Source: Candidatus Poribacteria bacterium | Lineage (GTDB): Bacteria; Poribacteria; WGA-4E; GCA-2687025 | Reading direction: 5' to 3' | Length of the DNA stretch: 8,235 nt | Assembly: GCA_002687025.1 (NCBI GenBank) | Contig: NYZG01000148.1 | Coordinates: 1-8,235, forward strand | In this document: piece after piece, positions 1-6,184 of the stretch | Layout of the letters: every line of letters begins with the position of its first letter | Position numbering within the stretch: position 1 is the first letter of the stretch | Notes under the pieces: generated by a model | What the model was told of the DNA's origin: nothing | The model's database searches: none | What the model saw: the letters and a program-made list of their open reading frames with translations, nothing else | Translations under genes and position numbers: made by a program

Positions 1-79
1 CCGCTCTTCCACCTGATAAGCACCCTCGGCCTTCCTCTCCTCATTGAGAGTAGACGGCGCGGCCGCATAAACCAAGAGG

Positions 80-108
80 TGTTCAAGACATGCGATTGGG
101 GCTATGAT
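80..108 (+). promoter_or_regulatory. Possible sigma-70-like promoter for the oxidoreductase gene
   Basis: TATGAT at 103-108 matches the -10 consensus at five of six positions. A weak -35 candidate (TGTTCA, 80-85) lies 17 bp upstream and matches at only three positions. Transcription would begin near 115, giving a leader of about 30 nt that contains the GGAGGA ribosome-binding site. This agrees with translation starting at 148 and argues against the upstream in-frame GTG at 79. Seen by eye only. Confidence 0.35.
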
Positions 109-134
109 CCGGCCGCGAATATGGGTCGAAAGTC

Positions 135-140
135 GGAGGA
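135..140 (+). promoter_or_regulatory. Ribosome-binding site that decides the oxidoreductase start
   Basis: GGAGGA lies 7 nt before the ATG at 148. The in-frame alternatives, GTG at 79 and ATG at 121, have no comparable well-spaced Shine-Dalgarno sequence. The nucleotide-binding strand of the protein (KIALVGVG) begins five residues after the ATG at 148, as is normal for the family. Confidence 0.75.
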
Positions 141-147
141 GACCGAT

Positions 148-1212
148 ATGGACCGCCTGAAGATCGCTCTCGTTGGCGTCGGGAACCGAGGCCGTGGCAC
201 GTACCTGCCCATAATACAGACCCTGAAGGACGATCTGGAGCTTGTCGCCGTGTGCGACGGCCGGGAGGATGTCGTCGCGGAAGTGGGCGAGGAAGCGGGC
301 GTGCCCGCGTACACGAACGTCGCGGAGATGGTCCTCGGCGCGAAGCCGGACATCGCCGCCGTCGTCATCACCCCCAGCAACAACCATCAGGCCGGCGTGC
401 CGCTGGCGGAATTGGGCGTGAGCTACGTCACGGAGACGCCTCTCGACACGAACCTCGACCGGTGCGACGAGATGATCGCCGCCGCCAAGCAGTTCGGCAC
501 AAAGATCGAAGTGGCCGAGAACTACTACCGTGTCCCGGGCGAACGCATCAAACGCGCGATGATCCTCGAGGGTGTCTTCGGCGAGATTCACACCGCCTAC
601 AACGACTTCCGCGGCCACGGTTACCACGGTGTGGGTCTCATTCGCAGCTACATCGGGCTGGATGTCGGCGTGCGGCGGGCGTTTGGCTTCACACGCAGGC
701 GCGACGTGCAGGAGCACACGTACCGCGGGAACAGCCCCACGTCCGAGCAGTGGCAGCACGGCGTGATCGAGTTCGACAACGACTCGGTGGGCATATACAA
801 CTTCGGCAGCCTGTCTTACGGCTCGCCGTTACGGCGCTACAACACGAGCAAGTTCTTCGGCGAGCGCGGCCTCTGCATCGGCGACGAGCCGGCCATACTC
901 AACGATGCCGCGGACGAAGGACGTCCGATCACCATCGAGCGGCAGACGCACACGGTCGACGGCCGCGAAGTGCTTGCCGCGTTGGTCGCCGACACGCCCA
1001 CGCCGGTCACTTGGGAGAACCCGCATCGGCACTACCCGCTGAGCGACGGGCAGATCGCCGTCGCGTCCGAGCTGATGAGCATCGCCGACGCCGTGCGCAA
1101 CGACACGGAGCCGGAGTACGGCTACATGAACGGCCGTCTCGACCGCGAGGTGGACCTGGCGATCTCCCAGTCGTGGTCGAACGGCGGCGCTGCGGTGGAC
1201 CTGCCGCTGTAA
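148..1212 (+). CDS. Gfo/Idh/MocA-family NAD(P)-dependent oxidoreductase (atypical ETP motif)
   Basis: A 354-residue protein of the usual length for this family, which typically oxidises or reduces sugars, inositols or their acids in the cytoplasm using NAD(P). The N-terminal Rossmann fold is clear: GVGNRG (residues 10-15) is the dinucleotide-binding loop, and the acidic end of the second strand is VAVCD (Asp38). VVITPSNNH (72-80) is the family's strand-4 turn. The usual Glu-Lys-Pro motif is replaced by Glu-Thr-Pro (96-98), so the customary catalytic/cofactor-binding lysine is missing. The C-terminal half lacks the common Gly-rich D-x-G-x-H segment and instead has GHGYHG followed by LIR (156-166). 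It may belong to a divergent subfamily with different chemistry, or be non-catalytic. The substrate is unknown. It stands alone on its strand, with a promoter-like sequence upstream and a strong hairpin 46 bp after the stop. Confidence 0.88.
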   Translation: MDRLKIALVGVGNRGRGTYLPIIQTLKDDLELVAVCDGREDVVAEVGEEAGVPAYTNVAEMVLGAKPDIAAVVITPSNNHQAGVPLAELGVSYVTETPLDTNLDRCDEMIAAAKQFGTKIEVAENYYRVPGERIKRAMILEGVFGEIHTAYNDFRGHGYHGVGLIRSYIGLDVGVRRAFGFTRRRDVQEHTYRGNSPTSEQWQHGVIEFDNDSVGIYNFGSLSYGSPLRRYNTSKFFGERGLCIGDEPAILNDAADEGRPITIERQTHTVDGREVLAALVADTPTPVTWENPHRHYPLSDGQIAVASELMSIADAVRNDTEPEYGYMNGRLDREVDLAISQSWSNGGAAVDLPL

Positions 1213-1258
1213 CGGACCCGCCGCCCTCGCCTTCAGCGTAGGGAATGGGACTTTCCGA

Positions 1259-1300
1259 GGCAGACGCGTCGTGACGACCGGACAGCACGACGCGTCTGCC
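1259..1300. repeat. Perfect 15-bp inverted repeat (hairpin or paired operator)
   Basis: The left arm GGCAGACGCGTCGTG (1259-1273) and the right arm CACGACGCGTCTGCC (1286-1300) are exact reverse complements with a 12-nt loop. As RNA this would be a very stable hairpin, and its place 46 bp after the oxidoreductase stop suits a transcription end. However, no T-tract follows, so it is not a classical intrinsic terminator. Each arm also contains the 8-bp palindrome GACGCGTC (1263-1270 and 1289-1296, centres 26 bp apart), so it could be a double operator for a DNA-binding protein, possibly the HTH protein encoded about 100 bp downstream. A second short hairpin (6-bp stem, ATCG loop) lies at 1327-1342. 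Confidence 0.7.
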
Positions 1301-1363
1301 CCAGCCTGACAGACGTGTGCGAACAGACGCGGATCGCCGCGTAACGCGCCTCGCGCCCGCGCG

Positions 1364-1369
1364 TAGTAT
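1364..1369 (+). promoter_or_regulatory. Weak -10-like hexamer before the HTH gene
   Basis: TAGTAT at 1364-1369 matches TATAAT at four of six positions and lies 32 bp before the GTG start at 1402. No credible -35 hexamer is visible at 16-18 bp upstream. It is listed because it is the only AT-richer stretch between the inverted repeat and the gene. Confidence 0.2.
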
Positions 1370-1401
1370 CTTCACAGGAATCATCACGAGGGGATCAGAG
1401 C

Positions 1402-1725
1402 GTGTCTACGACCTGGCTGACGCTGTCCGAGGCCGCCCGTCACGTGCAGAGCGCGTACGCCCGCGAGGGCAGGAGCATCTCGCGCAAGACCGTCAGCCGG
1501 TGGGCTATCAGCGGGCTCGTCGCCGCGGAGCGGAACGGCAGCCGATGGCGCGTCGACCGGGACTCCCTGGCGGCGCACATCGCCGCGCAGCTATCGAAAA
1601 TGTCCGCGGAGGAGGAGGCCAAAGGCCCGCATCTCATTGAGCAGGCGCGCCTCGACCGCCTGTCACGCGCCGTCGCGCGTCGTAACGCGGACTTCATGAG
1701 GAACCTGGCAGCGGGTGTCGACTGA
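1402..1725 (+). CDS. Small helix-turn-helix DNA-binding protein (excisionase/MerR-like)
   Basis: A 107-residue protein starting at GTG 1402, preceded by a purine-rich GAGGGG (1388-1393) about 8 nt upstream. The N-terminal half fits the excisionase-type HTH_17 fold: WLTLSEAA (5-12), then ISRKTVSRWAISGLV (26-40) as the recognition helix and turn, then NGSRWRVDRDSLAAHI (45-60) as the beta-wing and closing helix. Between the first helix and the recognition helix there are roughly eight more residues (QSAYAREGRS, 16-25) than in typical members. The C-terminal half (61-107) is a charged, probably helical tail rich in Glu, Arg and Ala with no recognised domain. No integrase, phage or toxin gene is beside it, so a role as a transcription regulator is as likely as excision. 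It converges on the glutaredoxin gene with 9 bp between stops. The upstream inverted repeat is a possible binding site (inference). Confidence 0.75.
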   Translation: MSTTWLTLSEAARHVQSAYAREGRSISRKTVSRWAISGLVAAERNGSRWRVDRDSLAAHIAAQLSKMSAEEEAKGPHLIEQARLDRLSRAVARRNADFMRNLAAGVD

Positions 1726-1734
1726 CGCGGCGCG

Positions 1735-1995
1735 CTATCCTGCCAGTTCCGCCAGCTTCCCGGAGGCCGCCCACTCTTCGATCGTGTCGTCATCGCCGAT
1801 GTGTTCGCCATCAAGGAACACCTGAGGCACGCCCTGATCGCCCGCTTTCTCCAACAGTTCCTTGCGGTACTCCCGTTCCTGGGCGCCGGCGATGTTGATC
1901 TCATCGAACGGCACTTTATGCTTGTGTAGCGCCTCGAGGGCGTTGTGGCAATAGGGGCAACCGGTCTTCGTGTAGATGAGCACGCGTTCTGCCAT
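1735..1995 (-). CDS. Glutaredoxin (dithiol, CPYC active site)
   Basis: An 86-residue thioredoxin-fold protein, the normal size for a single-domain bacterial glutaredoxin. The first strand VLIYTK (5-10) leads into the dithiol active site CPYC (13-16). VPQVF (56-60) carries the cis-proline (Pro57), and the IGDDD turn (66-70) corresponds to the glutathione-contacting G-x-D-D region. It would reduce disulfides or protein-glutathione mixed disulfides in the cytoplasm. If the host lacks glutathione, another thiol or thioredoxin reductase could recharge it. The start at 1995 is chosen because AAGGAG (2002-2007, minus strand) lies 6 nt upstream and the beta strand begins four residues in; an in-frame extension to 2067 would add 24 unconserved residues. 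It lies 68 bp downstream of the pectate lyase gene on the same strand, with a possible promoter of its own. A functional link to the lyase is not evident. Confidence 0.92.
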   Translation of the reverse strand: MAERVLIYTKTGCPYCHNALEALHKHKVPFDEINIAGAQEREYRKELLEKAGDQGVPQVFLDGEHIGDDDTIEEWAASGKLAELAG

Positions 1996-2015
1996 TGTCG
2001 GCTCCTTCCGCCGCC

Positions 2016-2021
2016 ATTGTA
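2016..2021 (-). promoter_or_regulatory. Possible -10 element of the glutaredoxin gene
   Basis: Read on the minus strand, TACAAT (2021 down to 2016) matches TATAAT at five of six positions, 20 bp before the glutaredoxin start. No recognisable -35 hexamer is seen 17 bp upstream (CGCGCC at 2044-2039). If active, it would make the glutaredoxin independent of pectate lyase transcription, with a leader barely longer than its ribosome-binding site. Confidence 0.28.
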
Positions 2022-2063
2022 CGGCGCCGCACGCATCGGGCGCGATCTCCGCGGCCGACGCGC

Positions 2064-3503
2064 TCACTCCTCGGCGGACATGAGGTCGATGTACTCCGCC
2101 AGCCGCCCGACGTTCCGGTTGAACGTCCGCACGTCCATGCGCCCGTCCTCGACCCAGCGCCCCTGCGAGTCCAGGCCGTCGATTATCTCGCCGATCGCGG
2201 GGGCGAGTCGCGTCGCGCGGGCGCGCTTCTCGTCGGACGTCGCCTCGCGGGCGGCCGCTTGGTTGATCGCGTCGCGTCCCTCAGCCATCACCCTCTCGGC
2301 ATACTCGATCATGCTGCTGACGCCGTACGAGCTCTGGAACGAGTAGTGCGTGGGCAGGTCGTCGTCGGTGTACACGAGTGCGTATTCCTTCGTGAAGTAC
2401 AGCGGGCGATTCGTGTTGAGTTCGTAGAACCGCGCCCATCGGTTTTCGTCTATGGACGAACGCCGGAACCAGTCCAGCGCGGGCGGAATCGCGTCGAGGT
2501 ACTTGTCGTCGCCCGTGTAGAGGTACACGTCCAGCAGCGTGCGGATCGCGCCTACGGACTCCCCGCCCGTGACCGACGCCGGCTCGAACTTCCGCGCCCA
2601 TGACGGCTCCATCTGCGCGTTGTACTGCTGGGCCCACACCGGCTGCGGGTTCGGCATCTGCGCGAGGAGGATGAAGTCGCCGCCTCGCTTCGCGGCCGCG
2701 AGGTACTCGTCGGCGCCGTAGTGGCGATGCGCTTCGATGCACACGCCGATGACGTCACGGATCGTGTTGTCGTTGAAGGTGTAGTAGCCGCGATAGTCCG
2801 GCTTCGGGTACTCGCGTTCCCACATGTCGGGATAGCGGGCCCTGGTGACGGGATACTCCGCCTCGCCTCGCGATTCACCGGCGTAGCGCTGCGGCCACGC
2901 GCCGTTGGGGTACTGCGCGGCTAGCAGCTTCGTCAGTCCGTAGTCGACCGCGCAGATCGCCTCTTCGAGCTCCCCGTCGAACGCCTGCTCCGCCTGCATG
3001 AGGAAGCTCAGCGCGCTCTGAGTGTTGTTGTCGTCGTAGGTGCTCGTGTCGCGGCGGTCTCCGCGTTCGGTGTCCCCCGCCTCGACGTCGCTACGGTAGT
3101 GCCAACGCTTCCTATTGTCGGGGTCGAATTCGATGCGGTAGTCCCACCCGCCGGACGCTAACTGCGTCTCGTGCAGGGCGTGGACGACCTCGACCGCCGC
3201 GTCCATGTAGACGACATCTCCCGTCGCCTCGTACGCGCGCAGATACGCCATGCCTACCGACGGCGTCCCCGGCGGCTGGACCCACCCCTGCGTTGGCGTC
3301 GCGTTCCCCTCTCCTCGGCGATCGGTCAGGTCTTCGGAGTACGTCCACAGGTAGCTGCCGTTGACGGAGACCTCCTCGCGGAAGTAGCCGACGGCGTTCG
3401 CCAGCGCGTCCCGCGCCTCGGCGACCGATGGACCGGCAGCGTTCGCCGTTGCCAGGGCCCACGCGCCGAGAAGAATGCCCGCTCCAAGCCACTTGCCGCG
3501 CAT
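2064..3503 (-). CDS. Secreted pectate lyase, polysaccharide lyase family 10
   Basis: A 479-residue protein. PL10 enzymes cleave polygalacturonate by beta-elimination, giving 4,5-unsaturated oligogalacturonides, on an alpha/alpha-toroid scaffold with calcium. The start at 3503 has GGAGG (3512-3516, minus strand) 8 nt upstream. Residues 1-22 are a signal peptide: MRGK, a hydrophobic core LGAGILLGAWALA, then ANA before a likely cleavage site, so the enzyme is exported. Family landmarks in order: TYDDNNTQ (155-162, an Asp probably equivalent to the family's calcium/substrate Asp), YPNGAWPQRY (198-207), YTFND (241-245), WAQQY (290-294), SWARKFEP (301-308, the Arg probably being the catalytic base), and RFYELNTNRPLY (358-369, substrate-binding arginines). 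Equivalences are from memory of the family, not an alignment. Residues 124-157 look like a charged insertion, and about 80 residues after 400 form an extra helical tail. It is divergent from the permease pair across a 735-bp gap. Confidence 0.85.
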   Translation of the reverse strand: MRGKWLGAGILLGAWALATANAAGPSVAEARDALANAVGYFREEVSVNGSYLWTYSEDLTDRRGEGNATPTQGWVQPPGTPSVGMAYLRAYEATGDVVYMDAAVEVVHALHETQLASGGWDYRIEFDPDNRKRWHYRSDVEAGDTERGDRRDTSTYDDNNTQSALSFLMQAEQAFDGELEEAICAVDYGLTKLLAAQYPNGAWPQRYAGESRGEAEYPVTRARYPDMWEREYPKPDYRGYYTFNDNTIRDVIGVCIEAHRHYGADEYLAAAKRGGDFILLAQMPNPQPVWAQQYNAQMEPSWARKFEPASVTGGESVGAIRTLLDVYLYTGDDKYLDAIPPALDWFRRSSIDENRWARFYELNTNRPLYFTKEYALVYTDDDLPTHYSFQSSYGVSSMIEYAERVMAEGRDAINQAAAREATSDEKRARATRLAPAIGEIIDGLDSQGRWVEDGRMDVRTFNRNVGRLAEYIDLMSAEE

Positions 3504-3611
3504 CGTGTGCGCCTCCGTGTATGTGCCTGTCCGTCTTCGTCAGCCTGCCGCACACCGTTCGGGGCCGCTGCCCATGGGGCGCCGGCGCTGGGCACGGTCG
3601 CCGTCTCTGCA

Positions 3612-4064
3612 TCACCATACACAACTTCCCGCCATATCTCTTCCCCGCCGCTGACGTATTCCAACGAGGACCTGCCTGCGGATCGTCGGCGAGGAGAAGC
3701 CAGGGCGGTCCATGCGATCCGCCCCAACCGGCCACGGCCCAACATCTCGATTGCCCGCAGCAGGGCAGGACTCGCGCCAACACGTCGGTCTGTTTGGGCC
3801 AGAACGCCCCGCCGGGGCGGCCGGGCCGACGGGCGCCTCGCACACCCAGTCCAGCGCCGTTGTCACCGACTCCACCCATCGCAGCGCCGAGCCGTCATTC
3901 CCAGGTGCGGCAACGCTTCGGCCACCGAGCGCAAGCGACGCCCTCCTGCCCAGGGCCTTGCCCAAGCTGAACGACGGAAGCGCCGTGGCGAGGGACCCTC
4001 TCACGCCGACGCAATACGATGCGACCTGCCGTCTCCACTGGTATGCTTGGAAAGCGCGACTCAT
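3612..4064 (-). CDS. Weakly supported hypothetical ORF in the divergent region
   Basis: A 150-codon frame whose ATG (4064) is preceded by GAGGAGG (4073-4079, minus strand) with 8-nt spacing, a Shine-Dalgarno site as good as that of any real gene here. Against it: the product, beginning MSRAFQAYQW, resembles no family I know. It has no membrane segment or motif, is rich in Arg, Gly, Pro and Trp with scattered cysteines, and its third-position GC (about 71% by hand count) falls off in the last third. It also runs through the IS-end-like motif at its 3' end. It may be a lineage-specific protein, the remains of a truncated gene (a real start with a lost C-terminus), or chance. No function is proposed. 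Confidence 0.2.
   Translation of the reverse strand: MSRAFQAYQWRRQVASYCVGVRGSLATALPSFSLGKALGRRASLALGGRSVAAPGNDGSALRWVESVTTALDWVCEAPVGPAAPAGRSGPNRPTCWRESCPAAGNRDVGPWPVGADRMDRPGFSSPTIRRQVLVGIRQRRGRDMAGSCVW
3615..3640 (-). repeat. Solitary IS256-type terminal-inverted-repeat-like motif
   Basis: Read on the minus strand from 3640, the motif is GAGATATGG, six bases (CGGGAA), then GTTGTGTATGG. The same two blocks with the same six-base spacing occur on the plus strand at 8147-8172, in opposite orientation. Twenty block positions plus one spacer base agree, far beyond chance in a window this size. Its outer end faces right (3640), so an element it belonged to would have extended left, but the intact pectate lyase begins 112 bp away and similarity stops after the repeat. 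It is therefore probably a remnant or solo end. Confidence 0.6.
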
Positions 4065-4219
4065 GGGTGATGCCTCCTCGCTGGCTGTTCACTGCCACCG
4101 AGGTCCTGGGATCCTCGCCATGGGTCAGTCTGCGTACCTTCCCACACGAAAACCGTCGTGCACTGAGCCCTGGCAGGGGACGACTGAGATGGGGCCCGGG
4201 GTGGGGGAGGCCGCCGCAC

Positions 4220-4226
4220 AGGAGGT
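4220..4226 (+). promoter_or_regulatory. Ribosome-binding site of the first permease gene
   Basis: AGGAGGT at 4220-4226 is a full anti-16S match but sits 12 nt from the ATG at 4239, longer than the usual 5-9 nt. The second permease shows the same wide pattern: GGAGG at 6169-6173, 11 nt before its GTG. No better in-frame start is visible nearer either site. Confidence 0.65.
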
Positions 4227-4238
4227 CAGACCGCACGC

Positions 4239-6137
4239 ATGAAGAGCGACGCGCGTCCTGCCCTCACGCTACGCGCCCTCGCGGTCGGCGTCGCCCTGAT
4301 GGTCGTCACCATCTTCTGGGTCATGTACGGCCTGAAGTGGGACATCGCGCACGCCGCGATGATCTCCCTGCTCTACAACGCCGTCTTCATGCTCTTCGCT
4401 CTGACGGCGGTCAACGTCCCGCTAAAGAGGCTGTGGCCGTCGCTGGCGCTGACCCGCGCGGAGCTCCTGACGGTGTACGCGATGGTCAGCATGGGCGCGT
4501 CCATCGGCGGGCACATGTGCGTTCAGATGATCCCACCGATGCTCTCCTACGCCGCGTGGCTGGCAAGTCCCGAGAACGACTGGAACGCACTCTTCGGCGA
4601 CTACACGCCGGACTGGCTGGCGGTGCGAGATCGAGATGCGCTCGCAGGCTTGTACGAGGGTGGTTCGTCGCTCTACCTGCGTCGACATCTGGACGCGTGG
4701 GCCGTGCCGTTGCTGGTCTGGTCGCTCTTTCTCGTCGCGATCCTGCTCACGACGCTCCTCATCGTCTTCATCGCCCGACGTCAGTGGACCGAGCACGAGA
4801 AGCTCAGCTACCCGTTGATACAACTGCCCCTGGAGCTCACGCACTCCTCCGGCAGATTCTTGCGCGACCGATACATGTGGGCGGGGTTCGCCCTGGCCGC
4901 GACCATCGACATCGTCAACGGGCTGAACTACCACTTCCCCGCCGTGCCGCGCGTGTGGGGCATCCGGCAATACAACCTGGCGCAGTACTTCACGACGCGG
5001 CCGTGGAACGCGGTGGATTGGCTGCCGGTGGGCATCTACCCGTTCGCGCTGGGGCTCGCCTTCGCGATCCCGCTGGACCTCGCCTTCTCGTGCTGGTTCT
5101 TCTACCTGCTGTGGAAGGCGCAGGCCATCCTCGGCCGCGCTCTGAACTTTGCGCCGGGCTTCCCGTATGCGACTGAACAGTCTGCCGGCGCATTCGTGGG
5201 TATAACGCTCGCGGCGCTGTGGACGGGCAGAGCGTACTTCCGGCAGGTTGCGCGGAAAGTCGTCGGGGCCGAATCCACCCTAGACGACGGCCGCGAGCCG
5301 CTGAGCTACCGGGCCGCCGTGCTGCTCATGGTGGCTTGTCAGATATACATCGGTCTCTTCTGCTACCGCGCGGGCATGTCGTTCTGGGTCATCACGGGCT
5401 TCTTCGTGCTGTTCTATGCGCTGGTGACGGGCATCACGCGGATGCGCGCCGAGCTCGGATCGCCCGTGCACGACCTCCACTGGGGCGGGCCGGACGAGAT
5501 CATCTACGCCGCCGTCGGATCGGCGGGCCTCGGCAGGGCGAATCTGACGATCCTCAGCTACCTCTTCTTCTTCAACCGGTCGTACGACTGGCTCACCATG
5601 CCGCACCAGCTCGAGGCGCTCAAGATGGCCGAACGGGCGCGTATCGACAACCGACGGTTCGGCCGGGCGCTGGCCATGGCGGTCATTGTGGGCGTGCCGG
5701 TGGCGGTCTGGGCGTACCTGCACGCCACCTACCGCAACGGCATGTTCACCGCATTCGTCGGCTGGGAGGCGTTCACCCGGCTCGAACGCTGGCTAACCAA
5801 CCCCATGCCCCCGAACGGGCCGGCCACGGCGGCCGTGGGCTTAGGCGTGCTGCTCTCCGTCGTGGTGACGATCCTCCGGTCGAAGTTCGTGTGGTTCCCG
5901 TTCCACATCGCGGGTTACGCGGTGTCAACCACCTACACCATGAACGTCTTCTGGTTCTCCATCTTCACCGCCTCCGCGGCGAAGTGGGCAACGCTCAACT
6001 TCGGAGGCTTCCGGGCCTACCGCAAGTTCCTGCCGTTCTTCCTCGGTCTGGCGTTGGGGGAGTGCGTCGTCACCATGTTCTGGGGCACGATGACCATGGT
6101 GCTGGACCGCCCCATGTACATCACGCTCGACCTCTAG
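4239..6137 (+). CDS. DUF6785/DUF6784-type polytopic membrane protein (putative transporter) A
   Basis: A 632-residue integral membrane protein with about 12-14 hydrophobic segments, for example around 11-31, 38-60, 78-105, 152-178, 263-292, 312-330, 358-400, 478-495, 530-547, 556-580 and 598-620. Landmarks recalled for this uncharacterised family: the cytoplasmic-looking loop RRQWTEHEKLSYPLIQLP (180-197), IVNGLNYHFP (225-234), RMRAELGSPVHD (401-412), TMPHQLEALKMAE (453-465), and the C-terminal FPFHIAGYAV (553-562) and FLPFFLGLALGE (597-608). The overall plan recalls oligopeptide-transporter (OPT)-like permeases, but no substrate is established. It carries no signal peptide beyond the first membrane helix. 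It is the first gene of a probable two-gene operon; the downstream paralogue begins 47 bp after its stop and shares every landmark. The family assignment is from memory of conserved motifs. Confidence 0.8.
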   Translation: MKSDARPALTLRALAVGVALMVVTIFWVMYGLKWDIAHAAMISLLYNAVFMLFALTAVNVPLKRLWPSLALTRAELLTVYAMVSMGASIGGHMCVQMIPPMLSYAAWLASPENDWNALFGDYTPDWLAVRDRDALAGLYEGGSSLYLRRHLDAWAVPLLVWSLFLVAILLTTLLIVFIARRQWTEHEKLSYPLIQLPLELTHSSGRFLRDRYMWAGFALAATIDIVNGLNYHFPAVPRVWGIRQYNLAQYFTTRPWNAVDWLPVGIYPFALGLAFAIPLDLAFSCWFFYLLWKAQAILGRALNFAPGFPYATEQSAGAFVGITLAALWTGRAYFRQVARKVVGAESTLDDGREPLSYRAAVLLMVACQIYIGLFCYRAGMSFWVITGFFVLFYALVTGITRMRAELGSPVHDLHWGGPDEIIYAAVGSAGLGRANLTILSYLFFFNRSYDWLTMPHQLEALKMAERARIDNRRFGRALAMAVIVGVPVAVWAYLHATYRNGMFTAFVGWEAFTRLERWLTNPMPPNGPATAAVGLGVLLSVVVTILRSKFVWFPFHIAGYAVSTTYTMNVFWFSIFTASAAKWATLNFGGFRAYRKFLPFFLGLALGECVVTMFWGTMTMVLDRPMYITLDL

Positions 6138-6184
6138 CGCACGGCCGCTCGCGACACCCGTGACCACCGGAGGCGCCCGCGCCC

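Larger units (their letters stand above)
3504..4238. other. 735-bp divergent intergenic region
   Basis: This separates the leftward pectate lyase gene from the rightward permease operon and should carry both promoters, though no convincing -35/-10 pair was found on either strand. It contains the IS-end-like motif at 3615-3640, short GC-rich palindromes (stem TGCCCA/TGGGCA at 3569-3594, and CGCCCC/GGGGCG at 3805-3819), a weakly supported minus-strand ORF (3612-4064), and a G-rich stretch at 4191-4210 just before the permease ribosome-binding site. No tRNA or riboswitch was recognised. Several long open frames run through it on both strands, as expected in high-GC DNA, and none looks like a known protein. 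A decayed gene cannot be excluded. Confidence 0.6.

Noticed and set aside
35..50. CTCTC-(6 nt)-GAGAG hairpin at the left edge
   Set aside because: A 5-bp stem, no T-tract and no visible gene end to terminate; probably chance.
79..147. In-frame upstream start (GTG at 79, also ATG at 121) for the oxidoreductase
   Set aside because: No well-spaced ribosome-binding site, and the added residues precede the Rossmann strand without family likeness. GGAGGA at 135-140 points to 148, and the likely promoter -10 lies at 103-108.
252..1241. Long plus-strand open frame in another phase over the oxidoreductase
   Set aside because: An Arg/Gly/His-rich shadow typical of high-GC genes; the overlapping frame has clear family motifs.
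1440..2036. Minus-strand open frame overlapping the HTH and glutaredoxin genes
   Set aside because: Ser/Arg-rich out-of-phase translation; both real genes in this stretch have recognisable domains and ribosome-binding sites.
3498..3640. Complete miniature element (MITE) ending at 3640 with its other end near the pectate lyase start
   Set aside because: Only GTGTATG at 3516-3522 resembles the inner block; the outer block is absent, so a paired end cannot be supported.
3805..3819. CGCCCC-GCC-GGGGCG hairpin
   Set aside because: A 6-bp GC stem with a 3-nt loop and no T-tract; such palindromes are common at this base composition.
3171..4070. Long open frames on both strands across the divergent region
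   Set aside because: Low-complexity Arg/Pro/Ala translations, without motifs or ribosome-binding sites, that extend into the pectate lyase coding sequence. Only the SD-led minus frame was kept, at low confidence.
4019..5176. Plus-strand open frame overlapping the start of permease A
   Set aside because: Arg/His-rich shadow of the permease frame, which has membrane helices and family motifs.
5219..6163. Plus-strand open frame over the second half of permease A
   Set aside because: Out-of-phase shadow with no hydrophobic segments or domains.
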